A stretch of DNA of 59,533 nt, from NCBI RefSeq assembly GCF_000374165.1, contig NZ_KB893711.1, positions 106,783-166,315 on the forward strand. Reading direction: 5' to 3'. The stretch is from Parafrankia elaeagni (GTDB lineage: Bacteria; Actinomycetota; Actinomycetes; Frankiales; Frankiaceae). This document shows, piece by piece, positions 8,824-16,609 of this stretch. The notes beneath the pieces are model-generated. The model did not search any database. It saw only the letters and a list, made by a program, of their open reading frames with translations, and had not been told where the DNA came from. Position 1 is the stretch's first letter; each line of letters opens with the position of its first letter. Position numbers and translations under genes: made by a program.

Positions 8824-9874
8824 CGCCCACCTCCGGACCCTGTGGTCGGCCCGCCGCGTGATCCGGTGCGGTCGCCTCGGTGCCCGCCTGCGTTCCGGCC
8901 TGCTGGCCGGAACCGGCCGGTCCGCCTCCCACCGCGTCGGTACCGGGCAGGACGGGTGCGCCGGCGAGAACCCGAACTCCTCCGGAACCGTCGCTCACCG
9001 TCACCACGCCGAGGCCGAGGAGCTCCTCCAGGGCGGCGTCGGCGGCGAGCTCACGCACCTGGATCTGATACCGCGCCGTGGTGCGGAAGGTGCCGCCGGC
9101 CTGGTCACTGACGGGCACCAGGCAGCCGGATTCGGCGAGGAACCCCATCGCCCGGGCGACGATCCCGGTGGTCGAACCGGCCAGGCGGCGGGTGTCCCTG
9201 GTCGTTCCGGCCGCCGGGCGGCGTGCGTACAGCCGCCATGCCGCCTCCAGCGTCCGGTCGTCGCCGGCCCCGCGTGGGTCGAGCTCGGCGCCAGGATCGG
9301 CGCAGACCCGTTCGTCCAGCAGCCGGCAGGCCTCACGGACGAACGCGTCCACGCCGTCGACGCTGACCCGTCCGACATAGGTGTCGTCGAGAAGGTCGGC
9401 CGGCCGGGGGAAGGCAAGTGCGGCGACGGCGAGCTGACCGATCGCGTGCAGCAGCCGCTCGGCCGACCGGTGCTCGCCGCCCGCCCGCCGGGCGTAGTCG
9501 CTCATGCGGACGGTGAACACCGACTCCTCGGCGCCGCCCGCAACCAGTCCGGCGCGTTCGGCCACGTCCAGCACGACCAGCCCGAGCCCGGCGGCCGTGG
9601 CCCGGGTGAGCGCGGCGAACTCCTCGTCCCGCAGATAGCGTCGGACCAGTTCGGCGTACCGCGTGTCCCGCGCCGGCACCAGCTTGGGGCGCAGGCCGTA
9701 GGCGATGAGCCGCCCCGCGTCGTAGGCGTCGTCATGCCGCTGGCGCACGCCGCGCTCGGGCCGGCTCTCGCGGCTTTCGCTCGGGTTCGAGTTCGGGCGA
9801 GGATCAGGGCCAGGGCCAGGGCCAGGGCCGGAACCGGGATCGGGCGGCGCGGATTCCTGGTCGAGAGAGATCAT
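8816..9874 (-). CDS. Kite (MukE/JetB)-like winged-helix subunit
   Basis: A 352-residue protein between the kleisin-like and SMC-like genes, overlapping both (ATGA at 9871-9874; 8 nt at 8816-8823). The first ~45 residues are a Gly/Pro repeat. The body is helical and ends in winged-helix-like segments (RYQIQVRELAADAALEEL, then LGVVTVSDGSGGVRVL), as in kite proteins such as MukE, MksE and JetB. The role is inferred mainly from gene order and length; no enzymatic motif is seen. It would bridge kleisin and DNA in the complex. Confidence 0.5.
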   Translation of the reverse strand: MISLDQESAPPDPGSGPGPGPGPDPRPNSNPSESRESRPERGVRQRHDDAYDAGRLIAYGLRPKLVPARDTRYAELVRRYLRDEEFAALTRATAAGLGLVVLDVAERAGLVAGGAEESVFTVRMSDYARRAGGEHRSAERLLHAIGQLAVAALAFPRPADLLDDTYVGRVSVDGVDAFVREACRLLDERVCADPGAELDPRGAGDDRTLEAAWRLYARRPAAGTTRDTRRLAGSTTGIVARAMGFLAESGCLVPVSDQAGGTFRTTARYQIQVRELAADAALEELLGLGVVTVSDGSGGVRVLAGAPVLPGTDAVGGGPAGSGQQAGTQAGTEATAPDHAAGRPQGPEVGDV

Positions 9875-11415
9875 GCGACGGTCCGGCTGAGATCATGCGC
9901 TGATACCGCGTCGTCGGTCACGTCGGTCATGTCTGTCACGTCGGCGGGGGCAGCCTGGGCGGCGGTGATGCCGACCCGGCCGACGAGGAGGTCCGCCCCG
10001 CCGAACCAGGGGTCGTCAAGGTCGGTCCCGTCGGCGCAGGCGACGGTCACGACGGTGTCTCCCTGGCGGGCGGCGGTGGAGATCTGCGGGCTCAGCGCGT
10101 GCACGGAGAGCAGCGCCACCAGCTCCGCGACATCCGGCCCGCCGGAGACCCTGGCCTGTTCCAGCAGTTCCGAGAGCCGCCGCGGCGACTCCGGCGGAAT
10201 GTCCATGATCACCGTCGCCAGCGCCCACGTCTCGTCGTCGTACCTCTCCGGCTCCCGCAGCGGGACGAGATCCGTCTCGGTGACCGGCGGCCCGAGCGGC
10301 TCCTGCTCCACGGGCGGAGCCAGGAGCCCGCCGACCAGGTCGACCAGGCGCATCGCGCGCGGCGTGCGGGCGCCAACCGCTCCGGGGAAGAAGGCCATCG
10401 CCGGGCGCAGGGCCGTCACGCCGGGCAGCGTGAGGACGGGCATGAGGACCTGCGTGTAGAGGTCCACTCCGTCGCGGGAGGGGGCGTCCGCGAACTGCTG
10501 GCGGTCCTGCTCGGCTCGGAAGACCGCGCCGGCCTCCAGGAGGCGGGCCTGCAGCTGGGTGTGGCGGCGGATGCAGTCCGTCACGATGGCGACGAGCTCG
10601 GCGGCCTGTCGTTTGTGGTCCGCGTCATCCGCGGCGTCGCGGTAGCGGCGGATGTGGGTCAGGATCGCGTTCTCGTGACGGTAGCGCTGCTCCACGTGGC
10701 CAAGTGCCTCGTCGAGCAGAGCCGGAACGGTGCGCAGCCAGTCGACGGCAAGAATGTTGCGCCGGGTCGCATCGAGCTGCCGGCGTAGCTGCTCCGCGTA
10801 CTGGACCGTGCGGTACCGCGCCGCCTCCGCCGCAGATCTGGCATCCGCCAGCCTGCCCCGGCGGATGAGGTTGTCGAGCGTCACCTCCGCGGCGATCTGC
10901 GCCGAGGTCACATCCGTGTCCAGAGCGCCGATCAGCACGGTCACCGCTTCGTCGGTGGCGCGCAGGTAAAGCTCCCCGCCCGCGTCCGTCAGCTCGACGA
11001 GAAGCTTGAAGTCGAACCGCCGCCGCACGTACCGCCCGTCCGGCCGGTAGGTGCCGTAGATGACGTCGAAGCCGCGGTCCACGCTGCCCACGTTGATCAG
11101 ATTGCTCAGCACCCAGCGCGCGACCCGCTCGTGCTCGGCGCGTGACCGCTCGGGTGCCTGGGCGGCGGTCAGCGGCACGAGCCTGCGCAGCACCTGCTCG
11201 TGGTCTGCCCCGCGGTCGAAGTCCATCGCGACCGTGACCAGGTCGATGGCATGCAGGGCGAGCTCGGCCATCGCGTAGACCTCGAAGTCACCGCCGTCCA
11301 GATAGGACTTGCGGGTGTCCAGGTCGTGCAGCGGCTGGGTGAGCGCCAGGGCCTTGCGCCGCCGGATCATCCCCGAGTCGGCAGGCGCCGGGACTGGCGG
11401 CTGGCGGATCTCCAC
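9871..11415 (-). CDS. Kleisin (MukF/JetA)-like subunit, first gene of condensin-like operon
   Basis: A 514-residue helical protein from GTG 11415. N-terminal winged-helix-like region, then a kleisin-like block (LYLRATDEAVTVLIGAL, TLDNLIRRGRLADARSAAEA) resembling the MukF/MksF/JetA pattern 'T-x-E-a ... l-x-r-G-x-x-x-A'. A long helix follows, then a C-terminal segment near LLEQARVSGGPDV. A -10 box TAGGGT lies 7 nt upstream of the GTG, so a leaderless start is chosen; the frame itself is open to 11490. It is divergent from terD. No JetD/MksG nuclease follows, which separates this operon from standard Wadjet loci. Confidence 0.55.
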   Translation of the reverse strand: MEIRQPPVPAPADSGMIRRRKALALTQPLHDLDTRKSYLDGGDFEVYAMAELALHAIDLVTVAMDFDRGADHEQVLRRLVPLTAAQAPERSRAEHERVARWVLSNLINVGSVDRGFDVIYGTYRPDGRYVRRRFDFKLLVELTDAGGELYLRATDEAVTVLIGALDTDVTSAQIAAEVTLDNLIRRGRLADARSAAEAARYRTVQYAEQLRRQLDATRRNILAVDWLRTVPALLDEALGHVEQRYRHENAILTHIRRYRDAADDADHKRQAAELVAIVTDCIRRHTQLQARLLEAGAVFRAEQDRQQFADAPSRDGVDLYTQVLMPVLTLPGVTALRPAMAFFPGAVGARTPRAMRLVDLVGGLLAPPVEQEPLGPPVTETDLVPLREPERYDDETWALATVIMDIPPESPRRLSELLEQARVSGGPDVAELVALLSVHALSPQISTAARQGDTVVTVACADGTDLDDPWFGGADLLVGRVGITAAQAAPADVTDMTDVTDDAVSAHDLSRTVA

Positions 11416-11422
11416 TTCGAGG

Positions 11423-11428
11423 ACCCTA
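11423..11428 (-). promoter_or_regulatory. -10 box (TAGGGT) of the condensin-like operon
   Basis: On the minus strand TAGGGT ends 7 nt before GTG 11415 with no Shine-Dalgarno between, so the operon is probably leaderless. It fixes the start of the kleisin-like gene. Confidence 0.5.
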
Positions 11429-11560
11429 GCCGGGGTCGTTCCCGCACCTCGCGGGCCGGTGTGGTCCGCCGCGGTGGGCCACACCGACATCTGGCGTGGC
11501 CGGGCCCGGTCGACGATCGAAATCGGCTGGGCGGGGCTGCGCGACCGGCGCGGCGCGGGC

Positions 11561-11566
11561 TAGGCT
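11561..11566 (+). promoter_or_regulatory. -10 box (TAGGCT) of terD
   Basis: TAGGCT ends 6 nt upstream of ATG 11573. Together with the box at 11423-11428 it makes a divergent pair of leaderless promoters about 130 bp apart serving terD and the condensin-like operon. Confidence 0.5.
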
Positions 11567-11572
11567 TCCGGC

Positions 11573-12154
11573 ATGAATTCGGTGTCGCTGTCCAAAGGCG
11601 CCAACGTGTCGCTCACCAAGGTCGCGCCGAACCTCACCGCCGTGACCGTCGGTCTCGGCTGGCAGGTCCGGCAGACCACGGGAGCGCCGTACGACCTCGA
11701 CGCCTCCGCCATCGTGGTGGGTGACGCGGGGCGCGTGCTGTCGGACAGCCACTTCGTCTTCTTCAACAACCTGGTCAGCCCGGACGGCGCCGTCACCCAT
11801 CTCGGCGACAACCTCGTCGGCGGCGGCGGCGGGGACGACGAGCAGATCACCGTTGACCTGCGCCTCCTGGCGCCGCAGGCGACCAAGGTCATCTTCGCCG
11901 TGTCCATCTACGACGCCGACGCGCGGCGGCAGACCTTCGGGCAGGTGCGCAACGCCTTCATCCGGGTCTCCGACGCGACCACCGGCGCCGAGGTCGCCCG
12001 CTACGACCTCACCGAGGATGCGTCCACCGAGACGGCCATGATCTTCGGTGAGCTGTACCGCTATGGCAACGAGTGGAAGTTCCGGGCTGTGGGCCAGGGG
12101 TATGCGTCGGGCCTGCGGGGCATCGCCCTCGACTTCGGTGTGAACGTCGCCTGA
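11573..12154 (+). CDS. terD: TerD-family calcium-binding stress protein
   Basis: A 193-residue TerD-domain protein of standard length. Family motifs: start [72 protein letters not shown] and [12 protein letters not shown]. The Asp/Asn-rich loops bind Ca2+ in characterised homologues. TerD proteins occur in tellurite, phage and envelope stress operons. Here terD is alone but divergent from the condensin-like operon, which may share its stress regulation (inference). Confidence 0.93.
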   Translation: MNSVSLSKGANVSLTKVAPNLTAVTVGLGWQVRQTTGAPYDLDASAIVVGDAGRVLSDSHFVFFNNLVSPDGAVTHLGDNLVGGGGGDDEQITVDLRLLAPQATKVIFAVSIYDADARRQTFGQVRNAFIRVSDATTGAEVARYDLTEDASTETAMIFGELYRYGNEWKFRAVGQGYASGLRGIALDFGVNVA

Positions 12155-12213
12155 CGCCTGACGCCTGACGGGACGTGTCGGCCGGGCAGCTGCGGGTTCG
12201 TTCGGCCGGCGCG

Positions 12214-12516
12214 TCACCGCCGCGGAGGGCCGCCACCGCCGAAGGGCAGGCGGGGAGCGTTCTGTCGCCGGCCGACGAGCATCACCCGGACCGTCCGGGT
12301 GTTCGCGTCCACCCGGTAGAGCATCCGCCAGCCGCGCGCCGCGGCTTCGAACATTCCGACCTGCTGCTCACCCACGAGCGGTGCGCCGGCCTTGCGGGGA
12401 TCGTTGCGCAGCGGGCCGTCGAGGAACCGGCGCACCTCGGCGCCGAGGAGCTCAGGAAGCTTTGCCAGATCTCGTTCGGCCGAGGCGGAGAGTGTCACCT
12501 CGTGCTTGTCGCTCAC
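12214..12516 (-). CDS. RelE/ParE-like toxin without visible antitoxin
   Basis: About 100 residues from GTG 12516 (VSDKHEVTLSASAERDLAKL). The helix ERDLAKLPELLGAEVRRFLDG, LRNDPRKAGAPLVGEQ and the C-terminal strands WRMLYRVDANTRTVRVMLVG are the RelE/ParE pattern. Members of this fold cut mRNA on the ribosome or poison gyrase. The open frame continues upstream to 12771 but that part is Arg/Pro-rich and unlike protein. No antitoxin ORF was recognised on either side, so it may be a solitary or chromosomally tamed toxin. Convergent with terD. Confidence 0.75.
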   Translation of the reverse strand: MSDKHEVTLSASAERDLAKLPELLGAEVRRFLDGPLRNDPRKAGAPLVGEQQVGMFEAAARGWRMLYRVDANTRTVRVMLVGRRQNAPRLPFGGGGPPRR

Positions 12517-12722
12517 CGGCGGGGACCGCCCGCCGGGCGGTGACAGGAGACGGACGGGGCGGCCGGCCGGCCGGGGGCCGGCCGTTGACCGCGACGCGCG
12601 TTGTGCATCCCTTGATCGTATCGCTTCGTGCCGGGACGGACTGACGGCCGGCCGCCTGCCCGGCGGTGAGCTTTCCGGCAGCCGGGGCCGCCGCCCGGAA
12701 CAGGAGCGGGAAGGATGGGCCG

Positions 12723-13478
12723 GTGACCCCTCCCGCACCACCAGCCGCTTCTCCCACACCCACACCCGCATCCGGGGTCGGACAGGTCGCCGCCGTCATC
12801 TTCGATCTCGACGGGGTGCTGCTCGATTCGGAGCAGGTCTGGGACGAGGTGCGCCAGGCCTTCGTCGCCGAGCGAGGCGGGCGTTGGGCCGACGACAGCA
12901 CCGCCCGGATGATGGGGATGTCGACCGCGGAGTGGTCCGGCTACCTGGTTGAGCTGGGCGCCGGTGACAGCGCCGAGGAGATCGCGGCCGAGGTCCGCGG
13001 CCGCGTCGCCGCTCGCTACGGTGACGATCCGCCGCTGCTGCCCGGTGCCGTCGCGGCGGTGCGGGCCATGGCCGCGCACTGGCCGCTCGGCCTGGCGAGC
13101 TCGTCGCCACGGGTGCTCATCGACCTGGTTCTGGACCGGTCCGGCCTGCGCCGCGAGTTCCGGCACACCATCTCCTCCGAAGAGGTGCCCCGGGGCAAGC
13201 CGGCCCCGGACGTGTACCTGGAGGCCGTCCGGCGGCTCGGCGTGCCCGCGGGTGCGGCGGTCGCGGTGGAGGACTCGGCCAACGGGCTGCGCGCCGCCGC
13301 CGCGGCCGGCATCGTGGTCGTCGCCGTCCCGAACGAGCACTTCCCGCCTGGCCCCGAGGCGCTCGCCCTGGCCTCCGCACAGGTCGACCGGGTCGCCGAT
13401 CTCACTCCCGAGATCGTGCTGGCCGCCGCCGGGCGCCGCCCCGCCCTGCTGCGGCCCGCCCCGCCGCGGCCGGCCTGA
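12723..13478 (+). CDS. HAD-IA phosphatase / beta-phosphoglucomutase-like protein
   Basis: A 251-residue HAD hydrolase. Motif I FDLDGVLLDSE (nucleophile Asp about residue 26), a helical cap starting at VWDEVRQAFVAE, motif II LASSSPRVLIDL, motif III Lys in RGKPAPDVY and motif IV VAVEDSANGLRAA. GTG 12723 follows AAGGA with 7-nt spacing, so upstream in-frame codons are ignored. The N-terminus has a short Pro-rich leader. The cap and DGVLLDSE signature fit sugar-phosphate phosphatases or beta-phosphoglucomutases; the substrate is unknown. Confidence 0.88.
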   Translation: MTPPAPPAASPTPTPASGVGQVAAVIFDLDGVLLDSEQVWDEVRQAFVAERGGRWADDSTARMMGMSTAEWSGYLVELGAGDSAEEIAAEVRGRVAARYGDDPPLLPGAVAAVRAMAAHWPLGLASSSPRVLIDLVLDRSGLRREFRHTISSEEVPRGKPAPDVYLEAVRRLGVPAGAAVAVEDSANGLRAAAAAGIVVVAVPNEHFPPGPEALALASAQVDRVADLTPEIVLAAAGRRPALLRPAPPRPA

Positions 13479-13548
13479 CAGCGCGACACCGGCCGTTCCG
13501 GCCGCCCGTCCGGGATTGCCCGCACGCGGCGGCGGGTTGACACCGTCC

Positions 13549-13965
13549 ATGACGGAGAACACGGACGAGGTCGTCCGCAGGGTCCTCGCCGACACCAGGG
13601 TCTGGGCAGTGGTCGGGCTGTCGGAGAACACCGCGCGTGCGGCCCACGGCGTCGCCGCCTACCTGCGCCGGCACGGCAGGCGGACGATCCCGGTCCATCC
13701 GTCGGCACCGGTCATCGACGGTGAACAGGGCTATCCGACGCTGCGCGACATCCCTTTCCCGGTCGACGTGGTGGACCTGTTCGTCCGGTCCGACCTGGTG
13801 GGCCCGGTGATCGACGAGGCGGTGAAGATCGGCGCGGGCGCGGTGTGGACGCAGCTCGGCGTCCGCGACGAGGCCGCCCAGGCCAGGGCCCGTGAGGCTG
13901 GCCTGGACGTGGTCGTCGACGCGTGCCCGCGGATCGAGGGCCCGCGCCTCCTCGCCTGGTACTGA
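13549..13965 (+). CDS. CoA-binding (YccU-like) domain protein
   Basis: A 138-residue single Rossmann-like CoA-binding domain: VWAVVGLSENTARAAHGVAAYL (nucleotide loop), RRTIPVHPSAPVIDGEQGYPTL, VDVVDLFVRSDLVGPVIDEA, AVWTQLGVRDEAA and a final DACPRIE. The length matches the stand-alone YccU/YneT family, which resembles the N-terminal domain of succinyl-CoA synthetase alpha. It probably binds CoA or an acyl-CoA; the cellular role is not established. It is convergent with the glycosyltransferase pair. Confidence 0.88.
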   Translation: MTENTDEVVRRVLADTRVWAVVGLSENTARAAHGVAAYLRRHGRRTIPVHPSAPVIDGEQGYPTLRDIPFPVDVVDLFVRSDLVGPVIDEAVKIGAGAVWTQLGVRDEAAQARAREAGLDVVVDACPRIEGPRLLAWY

Positions 13966-13972
13966 GCCGGTG

Positions 13973-16597
13973 TCAGCCGGATGCCGGCTGGCCGCCCGCT
14001 GCCGGCTGTTCTCCGCCTCCGCTGTCGTCCCGGGGCGTGGTGGGCTGATCCCAGCCGTCCTGCCGGCCGGGCGGCTGGCTCCCGGCTGCCCCGGGGGATC
14101 GGCGGGGCCTCGCCCGCTCGGCGCTCCCGCCGGAACGGGTCTCGGGTGTGGACGGCCGGGCGGCCGGCGTCGGCATCCGGGCATCCGGGCCGCGACTCAC
14201 CGGGGGCCGTGTCGGCCGGGCGGGCACGGGGGCCGTCGGGCCCTGGCCGGAGGTGCCGTCGCCGGCCGGCCGGCGACGGCGTTCCCTGGCCTCGTAGGTG
14301 ACGCCGGGAGGCCGCTTCGGCAGCCCGGCGGGCCCCACACCCGCCGCAGGGCCGCCCGTGCCCGCCGGGGTCCGGCGGGCACGCGGACGTACCTCCGGCT
14401 GCTGCGGCCCGGGACCAGAACGTGCGCCCGGGCCGGAACGGGTACTGGAGGTGGGACGGGTACCGGAGGCGGGTGGGGGAGCCGGCGGCCCGGTCTCGAC
14501 CGGCGGCTCGGTGGGGTGGTCGTCGACCGGCTCCCCGGGAATCGTCGGCGGGTCGGCGTCGAAGGAGCCGGCCGCGCCGGCCGCGCCGGCGGCGGGTGGG
14601 CCGGGTGGGCCGGGTGGGCCGGGGGGGCGGACCGTACCGGGCCAGCCGGCGGAGCCGGCTGCCGGCGACGTTCCCGCGGGCGGGAACGGATCATCAAGGC
14701 GGAACGGCGCATCGGGGGTGGCGCGGTCGTCGGGCGCGGTACCCGGCGACAGGCGCCACGGCGTCTCCGCGGCGGTGCGGCGTTCGCGCCAGGCCAGGAC
14801 CAGCAGCTGGCCCTGGCGCGTCGCGAGGGCCGCTGCCGGCGGCAGCAGGAACAGCAGCGGCAGCATGTACCGGTAGTCGAAGCAGACGGTCGCGGCGGGG
14901 ATCACGACCACCGCCGCGCCCGCCGCGACCAGGAACAGGCAGTCCAGGCCGGTCCGGCGGCGCTCGGAGGTCAGGTCGTGCCACCGTGCGCGCCCGTCCC
15001 CGCCGCGCAGGCCGGCGGGGACGATGCGCGGCAGCGCGGCCAGACAGGCCAGCAGGCCCAGCCCGGCGGCGGCAGCCAGCGCGGGGCCCGGGGTGTAGCC
15101 GCGGGTCTGGTACGAACGCAGGACGCCGGCCCACGGCTCCTCGAAGGTGCGCGCGGGCCGGTCGGCCTCGCCCTGCAGGCCCAGCAGTGGCTCGCTGTTG
15201 TGCAGGTACCGGGGTTCGTTGTCGGTGGGGAACCGCCAGGTGGCGTCGGGCCAGTCCTGGGGTCCGACGGGGCGCCCGGGCCGGAAGAAGTGCGCGATGT
15301 CCGTGCCGACCGTGTTCAGGTAGTCGGTGGGCTGCGCGGTGATGACCTGCCGGGCGAAGTCCCTGAGTAGTTCCTCCCGTTCGGCGGCGGAGACGCCGAG
15401 CCGGTTGGCGGGGCTGTTGCGATCCCAGACGTAGTAGCTCGGGTCGGGTCGTTCGCCGACCGGATGCGGTGAGCACAGGGCGAGCTGCTCGGGCCGCAGG
15501 TCGAGTTTCGTGCAGTCGGCGATGGGGGCGACCCGCCCGTACAACCAGGCGGCGTCACCGCCGGTCAGTCCGAAGCTGCCGTGCGCGGTGCTGAACCAGG
15601 AGGCGTAGGCGATCAGCGGGGCCGCGAGGAAGACGCCGAACACCGAGACCCGCAGCCAGCCGAGCCGTCGCGCGACGACGTAGCCGAAGGCGAGCAGGCC
15701 GAGCGCCACGCCGATCGTGCGCACCAGGCCGGAGGCGCCGAGGAGCAGGCCGGCGAGGGCGAGTGCCCAGACCGACGGGCGTTTGGACCACATCAGAGCA
15801 ACGATGGCGGCGACGAGGAGGGCCGCGAAGACCGTCTCGGCCATCACGAAGTGCTCGATGACCACCTGGTAGGCGTCGAGCAGGAGCGGAGCCGCGGCGA
15901 CCGCGGCGATCGGGGCCGCGACCCGGCGGTGGACGAGCAGCGCGTAGAGGGCGGTCGCCAGCAGGAGTCCCAGCAGGTGCTGCACGACGGGCACGACCCA
16001 CAGGTCCGCACCGGCCTCGACCAGCACCCGCAGGAACGCCGGATAGCCCGCCGGGCGCATCGGGTCGGGTTCTGACAGCTCGGACAACCGGATGTAGGCG
16101 TATGAGTCGCCGCTGAACTCGAATGCCGGCCGGAAGCCGACAACGGCGGCGAGGCGCAGCGCCACGCCGACCACCAGCAGGACTCCGAACATGGCATGCC
16201 GGACGAGGAAGGAGGACCGTCCGTCGGCGGAACGCGCCCGGTCCGTCTCCGCCACCTTCCCGGGGCCCCGGGAACGGGCCGCGCGCCCGGATCCCGGGGC
16301 AGTCGCGGCGGGACCCGGCGCCGGCGCATCGGAGGGCTCGGCGCGCCCCGCCCTTCCGGGTACCTGATCCGGCCGGGCACGGTGCGTCCCGGCGAGACTC
16401 ACGGGTCCCCCGGCCGCCGGGTGCGCATGGTCGTCGGGCCGCCCGATGCCGCCGGGAGCCTCGGGAGCCGCGAGTGAGCCGGAGGCGCCGGCCTGTCCTG
16501 GTGCCTTCACAGGAACCATGGTCCACGATCCATCCCGGAAATTGTCCGAATGGTCCCCTTCGGGCCCCCGATTGTGTGTGTGGATCACGTTGTTCAC
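13973..16597 (-). CDS. Multi-pass GT39-like glycosyltransferase with long disordered tail
   Basis: An 874-residue protein. Residues ~1-130 are low-complexity cytoplasmic sequence. From ~135 come about 10 membrane helices with an early acidic loop (FEFSGDSYAYIRLSELSEPD), as in polyprenyl-phosphate-sugar-dependent GT-C transferases (GT39/ArnT class). A large outer loop spans about 345-500. After ~610 an unusual ~260-residue Pro/Gly/Arg tail follows. It lies 12 nt after the GT2 gene, so the two probably form an operon in which GT2 makes the lipid-linked sugar. ATG 16520 is an alternative start. Confidence 0.7.
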   Translation of the reverse strand: MNNVIHTHNRGPEGDHSDNFRDGSWTMVPVKAPGQAGASGSLAAPEAPGGIGRPDDHAHPAAGGPVSLAGTHRARPDQVPGRAGRAEPSDAPAPGPAATAPGSGRAARSRGPGKVAETDRARSADGRSSFLVRHAMFGVLLVVGVALRLAAVVGFRPAFEFSGDSYAYIRLSELSEPDPMRPAGYPAFLRVLVEAGADLWVVPVVQHLLGLLLATALYALLVHRRVAAPIAAVAAAPLLLDAYQVVIEHFVMAETVFAALLVAAIVALMWSKRPSVWALALAGLLLGASGLVRTIGVALGLLAFGYVVARRLGWLRVSVFGVFLAAPLIAYASWFSTAHGSFGLTGGDAAWLYGRVAPIADCTKLDLRPEQLALCSPHPVGERPDPSYYVWDRNSPANRLGVSAAEREELLRDFARQVITAQPTDYLNTVGTDIAHFFRPGRPVGPQDWPDATWRFPTDNEPRYLHNSEPLLGLQGEADRPARTFEEPWAGVLRSYQTRGYTPGPALAAAAGLGLLACLAALPRIVPAGLRGGDGRARWHDLTSERRRTGLDCLFLVAAGAAVVVIPAATVCFDYRYMLPLLFLLPPAAALATRQGQLLVLAWRERRTAAETPWRLSPGTAPDDRATPDAPFRLDDPFPPAGTSPAAGSAGWPGTVRPPGPPGPPGPPAAGAAGAAGSFDADPPTIPGEPVDDHPTEPPVETGPPAPPPASGTRPTSSTRSGPGARSGPGPQQPEVRPRARRTPAGTGGPAAGVGPAGLPKRPPGVTYEARERRRRPAGDGTSGQGPTAPVPARPTRPPVSRGPDARMPTPAARPSTPETRSGGSAERARPRRSPGAAGSQPPGRQDGWDQPTTPRDDSGGGEQPAAGGQPASG

Positions 16598-16609
16598 CGA
16601 TCCGCGTCG

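Noticed and set aside
6556-9111. 851-codon plus-strand ORF opposite the SMC-like gene
   Set aside because: Antisense shadow created by high GC at third positions; Arg/Gly/Pro-rich with no domain, while the minus strand encodes ATPase motifs.
3970-11415. Calling the operon a complete Wadjet defence system
   Set aside because: No JetD/MksG-type TOPRIM nuclease is encoded in the window, and the SMC-like N-terminus differs from the Wadjet JetC types I know.
13892-15370. 492-codon plus-strand ORF opposite the GT39-like gene
   Set aside because: Low-complexity Arg/Gly sequence; the minus strand has coherent membrane helices.
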